Assembly (NCBI GenBank): GCA_963971225.1 | Contig: OZ020268.1 | Span: 61,503,900-61,567,899, forward strand | Reading direction: 5' to 3' | DNA: 64,000 nucleotides | Source of the DNA: Melieria omissa | Taxonomy: Eukaryota > Arthropoda > Insecta > Diptera > Ulidiidae | Part shown: one piece after another, positions 33,240 to 46,503 of the stretch | Numbering within the stretch: position 1 is the stretch's first letter | Layout: each line of letters opens with the position of its first letter | Translations under genes and position numbers: made by a program | The notes under the pieces: generated by a model | Told to the model about the DNA's origin: nothing | The model's input: only the letters and a program-made list of their open reading frames with translations | Databases searched by the model: none

Positions 33240-34037
33240 GTGCAAGTTGACAACTCAGACTGGGGAACACCCTTGGTTCCGTTGGTCAAACCAAATGGTG
33301 ATTTGCGTATTTGCGGTGACTATAAATTCACCGATTTTAAATTCATCGAATTCAATCGATTTTTGTCTACATATCACATCAAACATACCTTAACAGCTCC
33401 TGGCCATCCCGCTACTAATGGTCAAGCTGAAAATTTTGTGAAAACATTTAAGAAGTCGATATATGCTAACCTTAACTACGCTTCAGATAATATAAATAAA
33501 ATTCTAGATAACTTTCTGTTTGATTATCGGTGCACAAAACATTGTGCAACGGGAGAATCCCCTGCAAAATTATTACTAGGAAGAGAAATAAAAAACCACT
33601 TAAGTTTACTTAAACCCCCCTTAATAAAAGAACAAATTTGCAAAACTCAACGGTCAAATATTAAAAGCCATAAAGGGAAGAGAGATGTGAGTTTTGAGAA
33701 AGGTGCAAACGGTTTTGTGCGTGATTATACCAATCCAAATAAGGCAAAGTGGCAACAAGCTACAGTTTCAGAACGAATTGGTCCACGAACTTACAATTGC
33801 ATTTTAACTCACAACAAGAAAGGTATAAAAAGACAATTAGATCAAATTATCCATGGTACTACAATTGACCATAATCAAGGTGTCGCTAACAATGCCATAC
33901 AGGACAGTAGCACGCTCTTAACAACTACGTCAGTATCCTCAAATGAAAATGAATCCAATCGAGACCTGAATGTGGATGGAGAAGCGCGTGTTCTGCGAAA
34001 ATTGCAAAGAATTAACTATAAAGAGAAGTATGTTTAG
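33240..34037 (+). CDS. Chimeric RT-stub/integrase C-terminal frame (mag-like)
   Basis: A 265-residue frame starts in RT (WGTPLVPLVKPNGDLRICGDYK), then jumps within the same frame to the end of the integrase core (HIKHTLTAPGHPATNGQAEN, containing the catalytic Glu), followed by the integrase tail (FEKGANGFVRDYTNPNKAKW). RT palm, RNase H and the first two integrase Asp residues are lost. The frame is preserved across the junction, but there is no sign of a function; coincidence is the simpler reading. Confidence 0.7.
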   Translation: MQVDNSDWGTPLVPLVKPNGDLRICGDYKFTDFKFIEFNRFLSTYHIKHTLTAPGHPATNGQAENFVKTFKKSIYANLNYASDNINKILDNFLFDYRCTKHCATGESPAKLLLGREIKNHLSLLKPPLIKEQICKTQRSNIKSHKGKRDVSFEKGANGFVRDYTNPNKAKWQQATVSERIGPRTYNCILTHNKKGIKRQLDQIIHGTTIDHNQGVANNAIQDSSTLLTTTSVSSNENESNRDLNVDGEARVLRKLQRINYKEKYV

Positions 34038-34119
34038 TAATAATAATAATAAGTTTTTATATACATTCTACAACATATGTTTTCCAATACACGTTGCGTA
34101 TCAATCTTTAGTGAGGAGT

Positions 34120-34231
34120 TGTAGAGTAGGCTGTTTATAAATCTATGTATGTCTGCCTACCTTAAAATCGAATGTCATATACCCTTTTTATAAAATAAAT
34201 CATTCATCAACTTGCCCTGGAATATATCACA
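34120..34231 (+). repeat. 3' LTR of mag-like element (112 bp)
   Basis: TGTAGAGTAGG…ATATCACA, uninterrupted copy, followed by the TSD ACATC. Confidence 0.9.
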
Positions 34232-36095
34232 ACATCTATATCAGGGGTGTCCAAAATCTTCTTATGGAAAAGCAAAAACCAATACATGTAAAGTTGCCCA
34301 AAAAAATGCAAATAAATTATTTCATTAATTGACTTAGTTGAAAGCAAATTGTGCATTTCGCTTGACCCTTAAAAATTATAAGTGAAAAAAATATAATGTT
34401 CCCATTTGTCATTGCCGAAAGGCCAACCAATCGCCAACACAAAAAAGCATACACTCAAAAACTACAACAACAAAAGCATCTAATTTTGTTTCATACATAC
34501 AATTTCTTTTCCCCCACACGTGTTGCTTCGTTGCTGTCACAACAACGACTGATTGAAAGAATGCACCTCTGATCTATATAACCAATCAAATGCTTGTGGA
34601 ACCTAAGTACGCACAATCACTTTAATCAAAATGGCGTCAAAATTAAGCCAGAGTGACCACCTTTCACCAATTTGGTAAATAAAAAAAATATCCCACCGGC
34701 AGCATGATTGAAATTATGGCTGTTAAATCTCGACCCGTTAACGGATTTTAATAATATTATGCCTTATTATTTAGCTAGACTCGTATGCTTTCTATAATGG
34801 TATCAATCATACCCCAAGGTTCGAAAGCAAATCGATTTGGAACGGTGACTTTGAAAAAATTGGTTCTTGGGTGCAACCACTAAAATGCTTGTCAACACCA
34901 AATGCATAAGTGCATATTAATAATTGACCCATTAAAATTTTGCGAGAGTCTTATGCTTTCTATATTGGTCCATAGCTTTTCATTATCCTTCAGGAGTAAT
35001 GAGCATATCGATGCGAAAGGATAACATTGAAAAAGTGCCTGTTACAAAATACACACTTACCACTAAAGTGCTTATAGATTCCAAACGGTATGGGTTACGT
35101 TAATAAAAAAACCCCTTAAGATGTAGCTAGACATTGCAGCTTTATCAAATTAAATCAATAATTTGATTACTGTTCGGCAATCATGAACAGATCGATGCGC
35201 AAGAGTGACATTAAATGGCTGCCTACTGCAAAATCGATAAAATGCTTGTAAAATATGATGATTCCAGGTTTTTAGAAAAAATAATAACCTTAAGATCTAG
35301 CTGGAGTTTTGAGCTTTCATAAATGGGGTCAATCTTCATGTTTTTCATACATACAATTTCTTGAGGCAACAAAACAAAAATCCGCGCAGCCCCCACACGT
35401 GTTGCTTCGTTGCTGTCACAACAACGACTGATTGAAAGAATGCACCTCACATCTATATAACCAATCAAATGCTTGTGGAACCTAAGTACGCACAATCACT
35501 TTAATCAAAATTAAGCCAGAGTGACCACCTTTCACCAATTTGGTAAATACAAAAAATATCACACCGGCAGCATGATTGAAATTATGGCTGTTAAATCTCG
35601 ACCCGTTAACGGATTTTAATAATATTATGCCTTATTATTTAGCTAGACTCGTATGCTTTCTATAATGGTATCAATCATCCTTCTATACCCCAAGGTTCGA
35701 AAGCAAATGGATTTGGAACGGTGACTTTCAAAAAATTGGTTCTTGGGTGCAACCACTAAAATGCTTGTCAACACCAAATGCATAAGTGCATATTAATAAT
35801 TGACCCCTTAAAATTTAGCCAGAGTCTTCTGCTTTCTATATTGGTCCCTAACTTTTCATTATCCTTCAGGAGTAATGAGCATATCGATGCGCAAGGATAA
35901 CATTGAAAAACTGCCTATTACAAAATACACACTCACCACTAAAGTGCTTATAGATTCCAAACGGTATGGGTTAAGTTAATAAACAACCCCTTCAAATGTA
36001 GCTATAGATCGCAGCTTTATCAAATTAAATGAATACTTTGATTACTATTCGGCAATCATTAACAGATCGATGCGCAAGAGTGACATTAAATGGCT
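34232..36095 (+). repeat. 1.18-kb satellite array, block 7
   Basis: Two monomer copies with deletions: about 40 bp are lost near 34507 (the GAGGCAACAAAAC segment), and a larger deletion near 35338 joins TCAATCTTCATG to TTTTTCATACATAC, shortening that monomer. Ends in CATTAAATGGCT (36084-36095), the RTE target duplication. Confidence 0.9.
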
Positions 36096-39000
36096 TACTT
36101 ACTTACTTAACTGGCCATAACAACCCGTTATCGGGTTACGGCCTGCCGCAAAACTTCTCTCCAGGCGCCTCTGCTTCGCGCGCGCCTTCTCCAGTTGGTC
36201 ACACCAAGAGATACCAGGGCCTCTTCCACTTGGTCCTTCCACCGGAGACACGGCCTCCCTCTTCGCCGTCGACCTCCAACCATCGCATCGAATACCTTTT
36301 TCGCCGGAGCTTCGTCGTCCATGCGGCAGACATGACCGAGCCAGCGTAGCCGCTGGATGTTAATTCGCTGCGCTACGTCCATGTCCTTATACAGCTCATA
36401 CAGCTCGTTATTGGTTCGTATGCGATAGTCGTCACCAACCCGAACAGGGCCGAAGATTTTGCGAAGCACCTTCCTCTCGAACACTCCAAGGGCCGCTATG
36501 TCGTTTCGTGTCATTGTCCATGCTTCAGCGCCATAGAGGAGCACGGGCAAGATAAGCGTCCTATAGAGTGAAAGTTTTGTCGGTCGAGAGTGGTCTCTAC
36601 TTCTCAATTGCCTACCGAGACCGTAGTAGCACCTGTTGGCAAGAGTTATCCTTCGCTTTATCTCCAGACTGACATCATTGCTGCTGTTGATGGCGGTGCC
36701 AAGGTAGACGAATTCCTTGACAACTTCAAAAGCATACCTGTCGGCCTCGACGTGAGACCCTAGCCGCTGCGAGTCCCTGCGTGTAGACAGCATATACTTC
36801 GTCTTGCCCTCATTTACCACCAGACCCATTTTGGCAGATTCTCTTTCGATAGCCGCAAAGGCAGCGGTGACATCTCGCTTGTTACGTCCGATGACATCAA
36901 TATCATCAGCGTAAGCAAGGAGCTGGACACTTTTGTTGAAAATTGTGCCATTACGATGTACACCGGCCTTGCGCAGCACACTCTCCATGGTGAAGTTGAA
37001 GAGGTCGCAGGACAAAGGATCGCCCTGTCTGAAACCTCGAACGGTATCAAAGGGGTCGGAGAGGTCACTTCCAACCTTGACGGAGCTGCGCGTATTGCTC
37101 AACGTCGCTCTGCAAAGTCTAACGAGCTTTGCAGGGATACCAAGTTCAGACAATGCGGCATATAGGCGATCCCTTATCGGGCTATCGAATGCTGCCTTGT
37201 AATCGATGAAGAGATGGTGTGTATCGATTTGGTTCTCATGGGTCTTCTCCAGGATTTGGCGTAGAGTGAATATCTGGTCGATGGTGGACTTACCAGGTCT
37301 AAAGCCGCACTGATAAGGTCCAATCAGCGCCTTGGCGAGTGGCTTTAGTCTTTCACATAATACGCTCGTCAGGACCTTGTATGCAATGGGAAGTAGGCTG
37401 ATACCCCTGTAGTTGGCGCATATTGTTGGGTCGCCTTTCTTCAGCACAGGACAAAGGGCACTGAGGTTCCAATCGTTGGGCATTCGTTCCTCCAGCCATA
37501 TTTTGCAAATGAGCTGATGCATGCACCCAATCAGCTCACCGCCGCCGGCCTTGAACAATTCAGCTGGTAGCCCATCCGGCCCTGCAGCTTTGTTGTTCTT
37601 GAGTCGCTGGATAGCGACCCGGACCTCGTCATGGCTGGGCGGTGGCACATCCACACCGTCGTCGTCGATTGGTGCCATCTGGACATCTTCACCACTGGCG
37701 GTATTGTTCCTTTCGTCGCCTGCGAGCAGCTTGGTGAAGTGCTCCTTCCACAACCTCAGCACACCCTGCGCATCCGTAACCAGATCCCCGTTTTCGTCTC
37801 TGCAAGAAGATGCCCCAGGCTTAAATCCTTCCGTAAGACGCTTAACTTTTTGGAAGAATTTTCGGGCGTCATTCCTGCTCCTGCACTCCTCGATTTCTTC
37901 ACGCTCGCGCCTTTCTTGCTCCCGTTTCTTGCGTCTAAAAAGGCACCTCTCTTTCTTCCTCTCCTCCCGGTATTTTTCTGTCATGGCTCGCGTGGCGGCC
38001 GACTGCAGGGTCTTCTTGTATGCAGCATTCTTCACTGCAGTGGCTGCGCGACACTCTTCATCGTACCATTGGTTTTTTGGTGGTGGGCGTCGAAAACCAA
38101 GGACATTTTCTGCGGCGGCGCGCATAGAGTGGGATAAGTGAGCCCATAATCCGCCGATGTCATCAGGTGGAGAGGGGGAGCGACCGAGCTGGTTGGAGAG
38201 TTGAGCGGAGTAGACTTCGGCTACCCCTTGTGATCGCAGCTTACTGATGTCCAGCTTTCTTCGCAAACTAGGTTGTGCGGTCTTCGCTGCGCAAAGACGC
38301 ATGCGTACCTTGGCTACAACAAGGTAGTGGTCCGAGTCGATGTTGGGTCCTCGGAACGTGCGCACATCTAGAATGCTAGAAGCATGCCTTCCATCAATCA
38401 CAATGTGATCAATCTGGTTGCGGGTGGATTGATCGGGGGATAACCAGGTGGCCTAGTGGATATCGAGGTGCTGGAATCTGGTGCTACTAACTACCATGTT
38501 TCGTGCCGCGGCGAAATCGATCAGCCTCAGACCGTTGTTCGAAGTGGTCCCATGGAGGCTGAACTGCCCGACTGTGGGGCCAAAGATGCCTTCTCGCCCG
38601 ACTTTTGCGTTGAAGTCCCCGAGGACAATTTTGACGTCATGGGCCGGGCACCTGTCGTAGACGTCCTCGAGCTTCGCATAGAAGGCATCCTTGGCCGCAT
38701 CGTCCTTCTCTTCCGTCGGGGCGTGCGCGCAAATTAGGCTGATGCTAAAGTATTTAGCTTTGATGCGGATCGAAGCCAGCCGTTCGTTCACCACAGTGAA
38801 CCGAGAGACGTGGTGGCGAAGTCTCTTGCTGACCACAAATCCGCAGCCAAATTCGCGCTTCTCCGCATGGCAGCTGTAGTAGATATCGCAGTCTGCTCGC
38901 TTGGAGCAACCTTGCCCTGTCCATCGCATTTCCTGGATGGCGGTGATGTCAGCCTTACATTTCGTGAGGGCTTCCGCCAGTTGGATAGAGGCACCTTCCC

Positions 39001-39349
39001 TATAGAGGGTCCGGACATTCCAGGTGCATATCCTCAAATCATGGTCCTTGAATCGTTTGCTGTGGTCGTCAACATTGTGGGTTCCTTCCGAGGCTTGCTT
39101 TTTGGCTTTCATTGGTATTTGGTTTTCCGTGGCGGGCACCAAACCCTGCGCACAACCCAAATTTTAAGTCCTGGGGATAGGACTCGCTGCACACATTAGT
39201 TCACTATTCAGCGGATGCCAAATAGCTATCCAGAAGGGCCGCGCGGAGGCTGTGCATCAGCTTGGATTGGACAGGGACAAGGATCGTTCTGGCGTTCGCC
39301 AGGTTGAACGCAATCAGAGACTTTGCCTTGTATGTCCGCTCCCTTCCTT
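36096..39349 (-). mobile_element. RTE-type LINE, full length with one stop codon
   Basis: 3254 bp on the minus strand with a 12-bp TSD CATTAAATGGCT (36084-36095, 39350-39361). The 3' end is a short TAAG-type tandem repeat (36096-36111), and there is no poly(A) tail. One long frame encodes an AP-endonuclease followed by reverse transcriptase, and about 190 bp of 5' UTR precede it. Length, domain order and repeat tail fit RTE-like LINEs. Confidence 0.9.
36128..39160 (-). pseudogene. RTE polyprotein: AP-endonuclease and reverse transcriptase
   Basis: About 1010 codons from MGCAQGLVPA (39160) to 36128, broken only by TAG at 38453-38455, where the fragment at 7919-9483 has AAG (Lys). Endonuclease motifs: CTWNVRTL, AIQEMRWTGQG, HAPTEEKDD, LGDFNAKVG, IDHIVIDG, SDHYLV. 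RT motifs: AGPDGLPAELF, PVLKKGDPT, GPYQCGFRPGKST, FIDYKAAFDS, GFRQGDPLSCDLF and the catalytic LAYADDIDV. The C-terminus has the RTE-typical RLRWLGHVCRMDD and RRRRGRPCLRW. The enzyme nicks target DNA and primes reverse transcription there. This copy is one base from intact, so its insertion is recent. Confidence 0.92.
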
Positions 39350-39434
39350 CATTAAATGGCTGCCTACTGCAAAATCGATTAAATGCTTGTAAAATATGAT
39401 GATTCTAGGTTTATAGAAAAAATAATAACCTTAA
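39350..39434 (+). repeat. 1.18-kb satellite array, block 8
   Basis: 85 bp between the RTE and a piggyBac element, ending in TTAA (39431-39434). Confidence 0.85.
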
Positions 39435-41101
39435 CCCTCATCCTGAATAAAAAAAAGTAACGAATCTTGTATTTTGGGCAAATTTTGCCCAGTATAATTT
39501 TACTAGTTGTATTACTTTTTGTTGCAAGTATTGCATATAATTTCTACACAAGAATGATTTTTGCACACAAATAAGTTACAATTCTTAAATTTTTGTTTAT
39601 ATTTAGTACTGTTAGACTTGTTTTCAAAAAAGTGACAACGGCCTCTTTTTGTATTTTTCTCTCCTCTCTCACAAAAGCATTGCATGCGGAGACATCAAGC
39701 ATATTTGCGAATAGAGCTACAGGCCACCTATTGGTCTTCCGCTTGCAAGTATATGTGGCAACCGGTTGGTCGATTGTATCCTCCCCTGACTTTGTATGGT
39801 TACAATACTGTATTTTCTCTGGTTTCTTCGACTGGTTATCCTGTATTTTTGCGTCTAGGTGCAATGTGCTTATTAGATCGTGTGCTTAGATATCCGTTCG
39901 TATATATTTCTTTGAAACTCCGAGTAAAAGGCAGGTTTTTTTCTCATATCCAAAATATGTGTGGCAATCTAAAATAAGCCTTCAAGGATGCATGGTTAAT
40001 TTCCTTCCAAGCTTCTCCAAACACTTTGATACCTATGTAATAATGTATAAATATGTAATGCGCAAAGTTTTCGAAAATACGATGAAAGCTGCCTTCAATA
40101 TTTGTCATCCTGATAATAATAGTTTGCATGTCCTTTGTCATACATGTCAACAATGCAATGGCATATTGAGTTGGTCCTGGAGTAGTAGTAATAACGTTTT
40201 CATCCGTTTTTCAACCAACCAATGAGCTGCCACATTTGTCATACAAAATTGTTTTTTGGTCTTAGTAAGAAAACCAAAAGGTGGGTCTTCTTCTTGCGCA
40301 GTAGCAAATATTTTCTCCTTCGGATATGGCAATATATGTTACTGATCCTTCATCTGAAGAAATTTAAAAATGTTCAAGACAGCTTTCGAGTTGCTGGTAC
40401 AGTTTACGCCCTTCAGCCTCACTGTCTGATTCGCTCAGTAGCTTTTCTATTTGGCGTCGAGTAAGCACGTGCGACTTATTGAATTTTATTCATACAGACA
40501 CTTTACGGAAAAGTATAGGCACACTTTTATACATACCCTTTGTGACATGGTTTTTTCTTTTCCTGAGTAAAGTTGCTGTAAAAAAATAATTTATTTTGAC
40601 TTTCACACTTCACATCCCGCGACTGCAATGTAGGCAACTACGTACGCCCAAAATCGAAACTTCACTGAAAAATTTCAAATATCTTCCTCTTTCTAATGTT
40701 TTTGGATAAAACAGGAGTACATAAGTTGAAAATTCCCCGAATTCCAAAAATAACGCATATAGTGCAGCCGTTATTGTCGCAAATGTTGAAAAATCAATAA
40801 AAAAAAAATGTATGCAGATAAGGGATTCCACGGGCAACAAAAAACAGAACACACAGTCTAAATGTTGCTTGCAGAAATAATGGAAAATTGTATTGGCAAA
40901 ATTTGCCCAAAATACAAGATTTGTTACTTTTGGTATGGAGGAGCCCCTGGTGGAGCAAGAACATACATTTTCGCAACGCTGCTAAATATATGTAAAAAAA
41001 TAATTGTCAAGAAATTTCATACCGATATCACTAAATACACGCCAGATACGCTGAGCTAAAAACGCGTTTGGGCAAAATTTGCCCAAAATACAGGATTAGG
41101 G
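39435..41101 (-). mobile_element. piggyBac-type element, degenerate
   Basis: 1667 bp flanked by TTAA (39431-39434, 41102-41105). The ends are CCCTCATCCTG and CAGGATTAGGG, an 11-bp inverted repeat with one mismatch. The palindrome GGGCAAATTTTGCCC follows near both ends, though 22 extra bases separate it from the left tip. The minus strand keeps a C-terminal transposase piece (39544-39864; DTIDQPVATYT, RWPVALFANMLDVSACNAF) and a broken piece at 40147-40332. It is inactive. Confidence 0.87.
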
Positions 41102-41531
41102 TTAAAGCCTAGCTGGAGTTTTGAGCTTTCATAAATTGGGTCAATCTTCTCGCTATCTCAAATAATGCAGGAGAATTTCGTTGTGGAAAAGTGATATCGA
41201 CCACATGATACATCTATATCAGGGGTGCCCATAATCTTCTTATGGAAAAGCAAAAACCAATACATGTAAAGTTGCCCAAAAAAATGCAACAACAAATTAT
41301 TTCATTAATTGAATTAGTTGAAAGCACATTGTGCATTTCGCTTGACCTTTAAAATTATAAGTGAAAACAATATAATGTTCCCATTTGTCATTGCCGAAAG
41401 GCCAACCAATCGCCAAAACAAAAACTACAACAACAAAAGCATCTAATTTTTTTTCATACATACAATTTCTTGAGGCAACAAAACAAAAATCCGCGCAGCC
41501 CCCACACGTGTTGCTTCGTTGCTGTCGCAAT
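41102..41531 (+). repeat. 1.18-kb satellite array, block 9
   Basis: Resumes at TTAA. From 41183 it forms the start of duplication copy 1. Ends with GTCGCAAT (41524-41531), the left TSD of the hAT-like element. Confidence 0.9.
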
Positions 41532-44500
41532 CAGTGACTATGTGACGCGAAACTGGCAGGGGAAATGATTTTCACACCATTTTTTGCTTTTTACAATCGT
41601 CCGATAGTGTACGGGTATTTTTACTCAAACATTCGCACAGCACCGGTTACCAGTCAATTGTATGCATCTTAAAGTGATAACTTTTCTTATTTGCTGTAAA
41701 TGTAACGTTGCGAACCACCTTGTTTTACTGGTCGAAGTAATTTTGATTGTTACCCGTACCAACAAAAAGCAGAAATAAATTATTTTATATGCTGAAGTCA
41801 GCAGATATTCGGTTGCTTTTTCCTTCAGTTCATGTTTCATTGAGTTTGCCGTTTCTAGTGCAGCAAGAAACAGTGTTGACGAGTTTGAACCATTTCCTAA
41901 TGCAGAGTTGCAATTTAGAGGGAAAGTACAAGAAAAATTCTTTACGAAAAAGTATTAAATATTTCATGTCATTATTATTGTTAAATTTTTTGTAATTATT
42001 TTGACTGTTAGTTTTTTTGTATTAGGTTTCATAGTTATATTAAATTAATTATTATATTATTTCATTTTTGTTATTTTTTATTATTATTTTATATATAAAT
42101 TTTTATATTAAAATGCATACAGGGAGCAACATATTTTGCATTTTCCACACCACCACTGAGGTATGCAAAAAGGTGCGTTACCGATTTTTTTGGGTGTTCG
42201 GTTCCCCAGTAGGCCTATTATCACCCATTTATAATTACATTAAATAAACATTACATTAACAAATAAAAAAGGCAAAATAAATATAATTGCATTTCATTAA
42301 GTAATAAAATTAATTTACAATATTAAATTAAACAATTAACAAATACAAACATCAATGAATAAATACAAAATAAAACATAAAAAATGCGAAAATGCAAAAT
42401 AAATACAAATATCAAGATACGAAATATACAAATAATTATTCTAATACCACATCTACACATTGCACAGATTATCACAAAATGGTGGAGATTTCTAAATCTA
42501 ATATATGCAGAGGAAAACGAACGAGAAAAAGTTTGCAATGCGCGGAATGTTAACATTTTAAACTAATTTAAAGAGAAAATAAAATGCAAATAAATGTTGA
42601 AATGCGTTTGTGTCCCCAAATCGGACAAATACAGATTTGGACAACACTTCGCGCTCTTTTGTTTATACAAACAAGAAGAAGACGACTGCAAAATATCACA
42701 AATCAGATATGCTTTTAGTGTTCATTGCTATATTGTAGTCACGGGGTTGCCGTCTTGAAGGGCAATCATAAAAAACTGAAATAAAAACATTGTAAAACAC
42801 TTCGAGACTTGCTTATGAAGTTTTTCAGTAACAATGTATTTTTTCAAACAGTTTTCTATAAAAATACCACGACATAAAAACAAAAAAAAAGCAAATTAAA
42901 ACACATTAGTTTCTAAACAAATAAACATCGAACGCAACAGCAACCCGTACCCTGGCGTTTGTATGGCGAATCTCTTGTACGAATCCTAATCAACTCTGGG
43001 GCCTGGTTTGACCGAATTTGCGACTCTGGGGCCTGGTTTGACCGAATTAGCAACCGTGACCCCTTTCAGTTTCGCGTCACATAGTCACTGGTCGCAACAA
43101 CGACTGATTGAAAGAATGCACCTCTGATCTATATAACCAATCAAATGCTTGTGGAACCTGAGTACGCACAATCACTTTAATCAAAATGGCGTCAAAATTA
43201 AGCCAGACCACCTTTCACTAATTTGGTAAATAAAAAAAATATCCCACCGGCAGCATGATCGAAATTATGGCTGTTAAATCTCGACCCGTTAACGGATTTT
43301 AATAATATTATGCCTTATTATTTAGCTAGACTCGTATGCTTTCTATAATGGTATCAATCATCCTTCTATACCCCAAGGTTCGAAAGCAAATCGATTTGGA
43401 ATGGTGACTTTGAAAAAATTGGTTCTTGGGTGCAACCACTAAAATGCTTGTCAACACCAAATGCATAAGTGCATATTAATAATTGACCCCTTAAAATTTA
43501 GCCAGAGTCTTATGCTTTCTATATTGGTCCCAAACTTTTCATTATCCTTCAGGAGTAATGAGCATATCGATGCGCAAGGATAACATTGAAAAACTGCCTA
43601 TTACAAAATACACACTCACCACTAAAGTGCTTATGGTTCCAAACGGTATGGGTTACGTTAATAAAAAAACCCCTTAAAATGTAGCTAGACATTGCAGCTT
43701 TATCAAATTAAATCAATAATTTGATTACTATTCGGCAATCATGACCAGATCGATGCGCAAGAGTGACATTAAATGACTGCCTACTGCAAATCGATAAAAT
43801 GCTTGTAAAATATGATGATTCTAGGTTTATAGAAAAAATAATAACCTTAAAACCTAGCTGGAGTTTTGAACTTTCATAAATGGGGTCAATCTTCTTGCTA
43901 TCTCAAATAATGCAGGAGAATTTCGTTGTGGAAAAGTGATATCGACCACATGATACATCTATATCAGGGGTGCCGAAAATCTTCTTATGGAAAAGCAAAA
44001 ACCAATACATGTAAAGTTGCCCAAAAAAATGCAACAACAAATTATTTCATTAATTGAATTAGTTGAAAGCACATTGTGCATTTCGCTTGACCCTTAAAAT
44101 TATAAGTGAAAACAATATAATGTTCCCATTTGTCATTGCCGAAAGGCCAACCAATCGCCAAAACAAAAACTACAACAACAAAAGCATCTAATTTTTTTTC
44201 ATACATACAATTTCTTGAGGCAACAAAACAAAAATCCGCGCAGCCCCCACACGTGTTGCTGTCGCAACAACGACTGATTGAAAGGATGCACCTCTGATCT
44301 ATATAACCAATCAAATGCTTGTGGAACCTGAGTACGCACAATCACTTTAATCAAAATGGCGACAAAATTAAGCCAGACTGACCACCTTTCACCAATTTGG
44401 TAAATAAAAAAAATATCCCACCGGCAGCATGATCGAAATTATGGCTGTTAAATCTTGACCCGTTAACGGATTTTAATAATATTATGCCTTATTATTTAGC

Positions 44501-46149
44501 TAGACTCGTATGCTTTCTATAATGGTATCAATCATCCTTCTATACCCCAAGGTTCGAAAGCAAATCGATTTGGAATGGTGACTTTGAAAAAATTGGTTCT
44601 TGGGTGCAACCACTAAATGCTTGTCAACACCAAATGCATAAGTGCATATTAATAATTGACCACGTAAAATTTAGCCAGAGTCTTATGCTTTCTATATTGG
44701 TCCCTAACTTTTCATTATCCTTCAGGAGTAATGAGCATATCGATGCGCAATGATAACATTGAAAAACTGCCTATTACAAAATACACACTCACCACTAAAG
44801 TGCTTATAGATTCCAAACGGTATGGGTTACGTTAATGAAAAACCCCTTAAAATGTAGCTAGAGATTGCAGCTTTATCAAATTAAATCAATAAGTTGGTTA
44901 CTATTCGGCAATCATGAACAGATCGATGCGCAAGGGTGACATTAAATGGCTGCCTACTGCAAAATCGATAAAATGCTTTTAAAATATGATGATTCTAGGT
45001 TTATAGACAAAATAATAACCTTAAAGCCTAGCTGGAGTTTTGAGCTTTCATAAATGGGGTCAATCTTCTCGCTATCTCAAATAATGCAGGAGAATTTCGT
45101 TGTGGAAAAGTGATATCGACCACATGATACATCTATATCAGGGGTGCCCAAAATCTTTTTATGGAAAAGCAAAAACCAATACATGTAAAGTTGCCCAAAA
45201 AAATGCAAACAAATTATTTAATTAATTGAATTAGTTGAAAGCACATTGTGCATTTCGCTTGACCCTTAAAATTATAAGTGAAAAAAATATAATGTTCCCA
45301 TTTGTCATTGCCGAAAGGCCAACCAATCGCCAACACAAAAAAGCATACACACAAAAACTACAACAACAAAAGCATCTAATTTTTTTTTATACATACAATT
45401 TCTTGAGGCAACAAAACAAAAATCCGCGCAGCCCCCACACGTGTTGCTTCGTTGCTGTCACAACAACGACTGATTGAAAGAATGCACCTCTGATCTATAT
45501 AACCAATCAAATGCTTGTGGAACCTAAGTACGCACAATCACTTTAATCAAAATGGCGTCAAAATTAAGCCAGAGTGACCACCTTTCACCAATTTGGTAAA
45601 TAAAAAAAATATCCCACCGGCAGCATGATCGAAATTATGGCTGTTAAATCTCGACCCGTTAACGGATTTTAATAATATTATGCCTTATTATTTAGCTAGA
45701 CTCGTATGCTTTCTATAATGGTATCAATCATCCTTCGATACCCCAAGGTTCGAAAGCAAATCGATTTGGAACGGTGACTTTGAAAAAATTGCTACTTGGG
45801 TGCAACCACTAAAATGCTTGTCAACACCAAATGCATAAGTGCATATTAATAATTGACCACTTAAAATTTAGCCAGAGTCTTATGCTTTCTACATTGGTCC
45901 CTAACTTTTCATTATCCTTCAGGAGTAATGAGCATATCGATAAGCAAGGATAACATTGAAAAACTGCATATTACAAAATACACACTCACCACTAAAGTGC
46001 TTATAGATTCCAAACGGTATGGGTTACGTTAATAAACAACCCCTTCAAATGTAGCTATAGATCGCAGCTTTATCAAATTAAATCAATAATTTGATTACTA
46101 TTCGGCAATCATGAACAGATCGATGCGCAAGAGTGATATTAAATGGCTG
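41183..46149 (+). repeat. Segmental tandem duplication, copy 1
   Basis: Corresponds base for base to 46155-51121 at an offset of 4972. I count about nine substitutions (for example near 42549, 42576, 42862, 43531, 43638, 43831, 44456, 45008). The junction (46150-46154, GAAAA) joins AAATGGCTG of one monomer to GTGGAAAAGTG of another, so the breakpoint lies inside the satellite. Confidence 0.92.
41532..43090 (+). mobile_element. hAT-like non-autonomous element (1559 bp), copy 1
   Basis: Perfect 24-bp terminal inverted repeats start CAGTGACTATGTGACGCGAA, with an 8-bp TSD GTCGCAA(T/C). The interior is AT-rich, with no transposase. A 29-bp unit starting CTCTGGGGCCTGGTTTGACC is present twice near the 3' end (about 42994-43050). 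Confidence 0.9.
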
Positions 46150-46503
46150 GAAAAGTGGAAAAGTGATATCGACCACATGATACATCTATATCAGGGGTGC
46201 CCATAATCTTCTTATGGAAAAGCAAAAACCAATACATGTAAAGTTGCCCAAAAAAATGCAACAACAAATTATTTCATTAATTGAATTAGTTGAAAGCACA
46301 TTGTGCATTTCGCTTGACCTTTAAAATTATAAGTGAAAACAATATAATGTTCCCATTTGTCATTGCCGAAAGGCCAACCAATCGCCAAAACAAAAACTAC
46401 AACAACAAAAGCATCTAATTTTTTTTCATACATACAATTTCTTGAGGCAACAAAACAAAAATCCGCGCAGCCCCCACACGTGTTGCTTCGTTGCTGTCGC
46501 AAT
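43091..46503 (+). repeat. 1.18-kb satellite array, block 10
   Basis: Landmark boxes at 43244, 44417 and 45612 (spacings 1173 and 1195). Contains the duplication junction at 46150-46154. Confidence 0.93.

Larger units (their letters stand above)
30396..34231 (+). mobile_element. mag-like Ty3/Gypsy element, internally deleted
   Basis: Short LTRs (112 bp at 34120-34231; the left copy 30396-31659 is split by a P element) begin TGTAGAG and end ATATCACA. The TSD is ACATC (30391-30395, 34232-34236). Gag with Asn-rich tract, zinc knuckles and protease start is followed by a reverse-transcriptase stub fused to the C-terminal half of integrase. The deletion junction (about 33330-33350) lies between two AAATTCA repeats. 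Confidence 0.88.
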
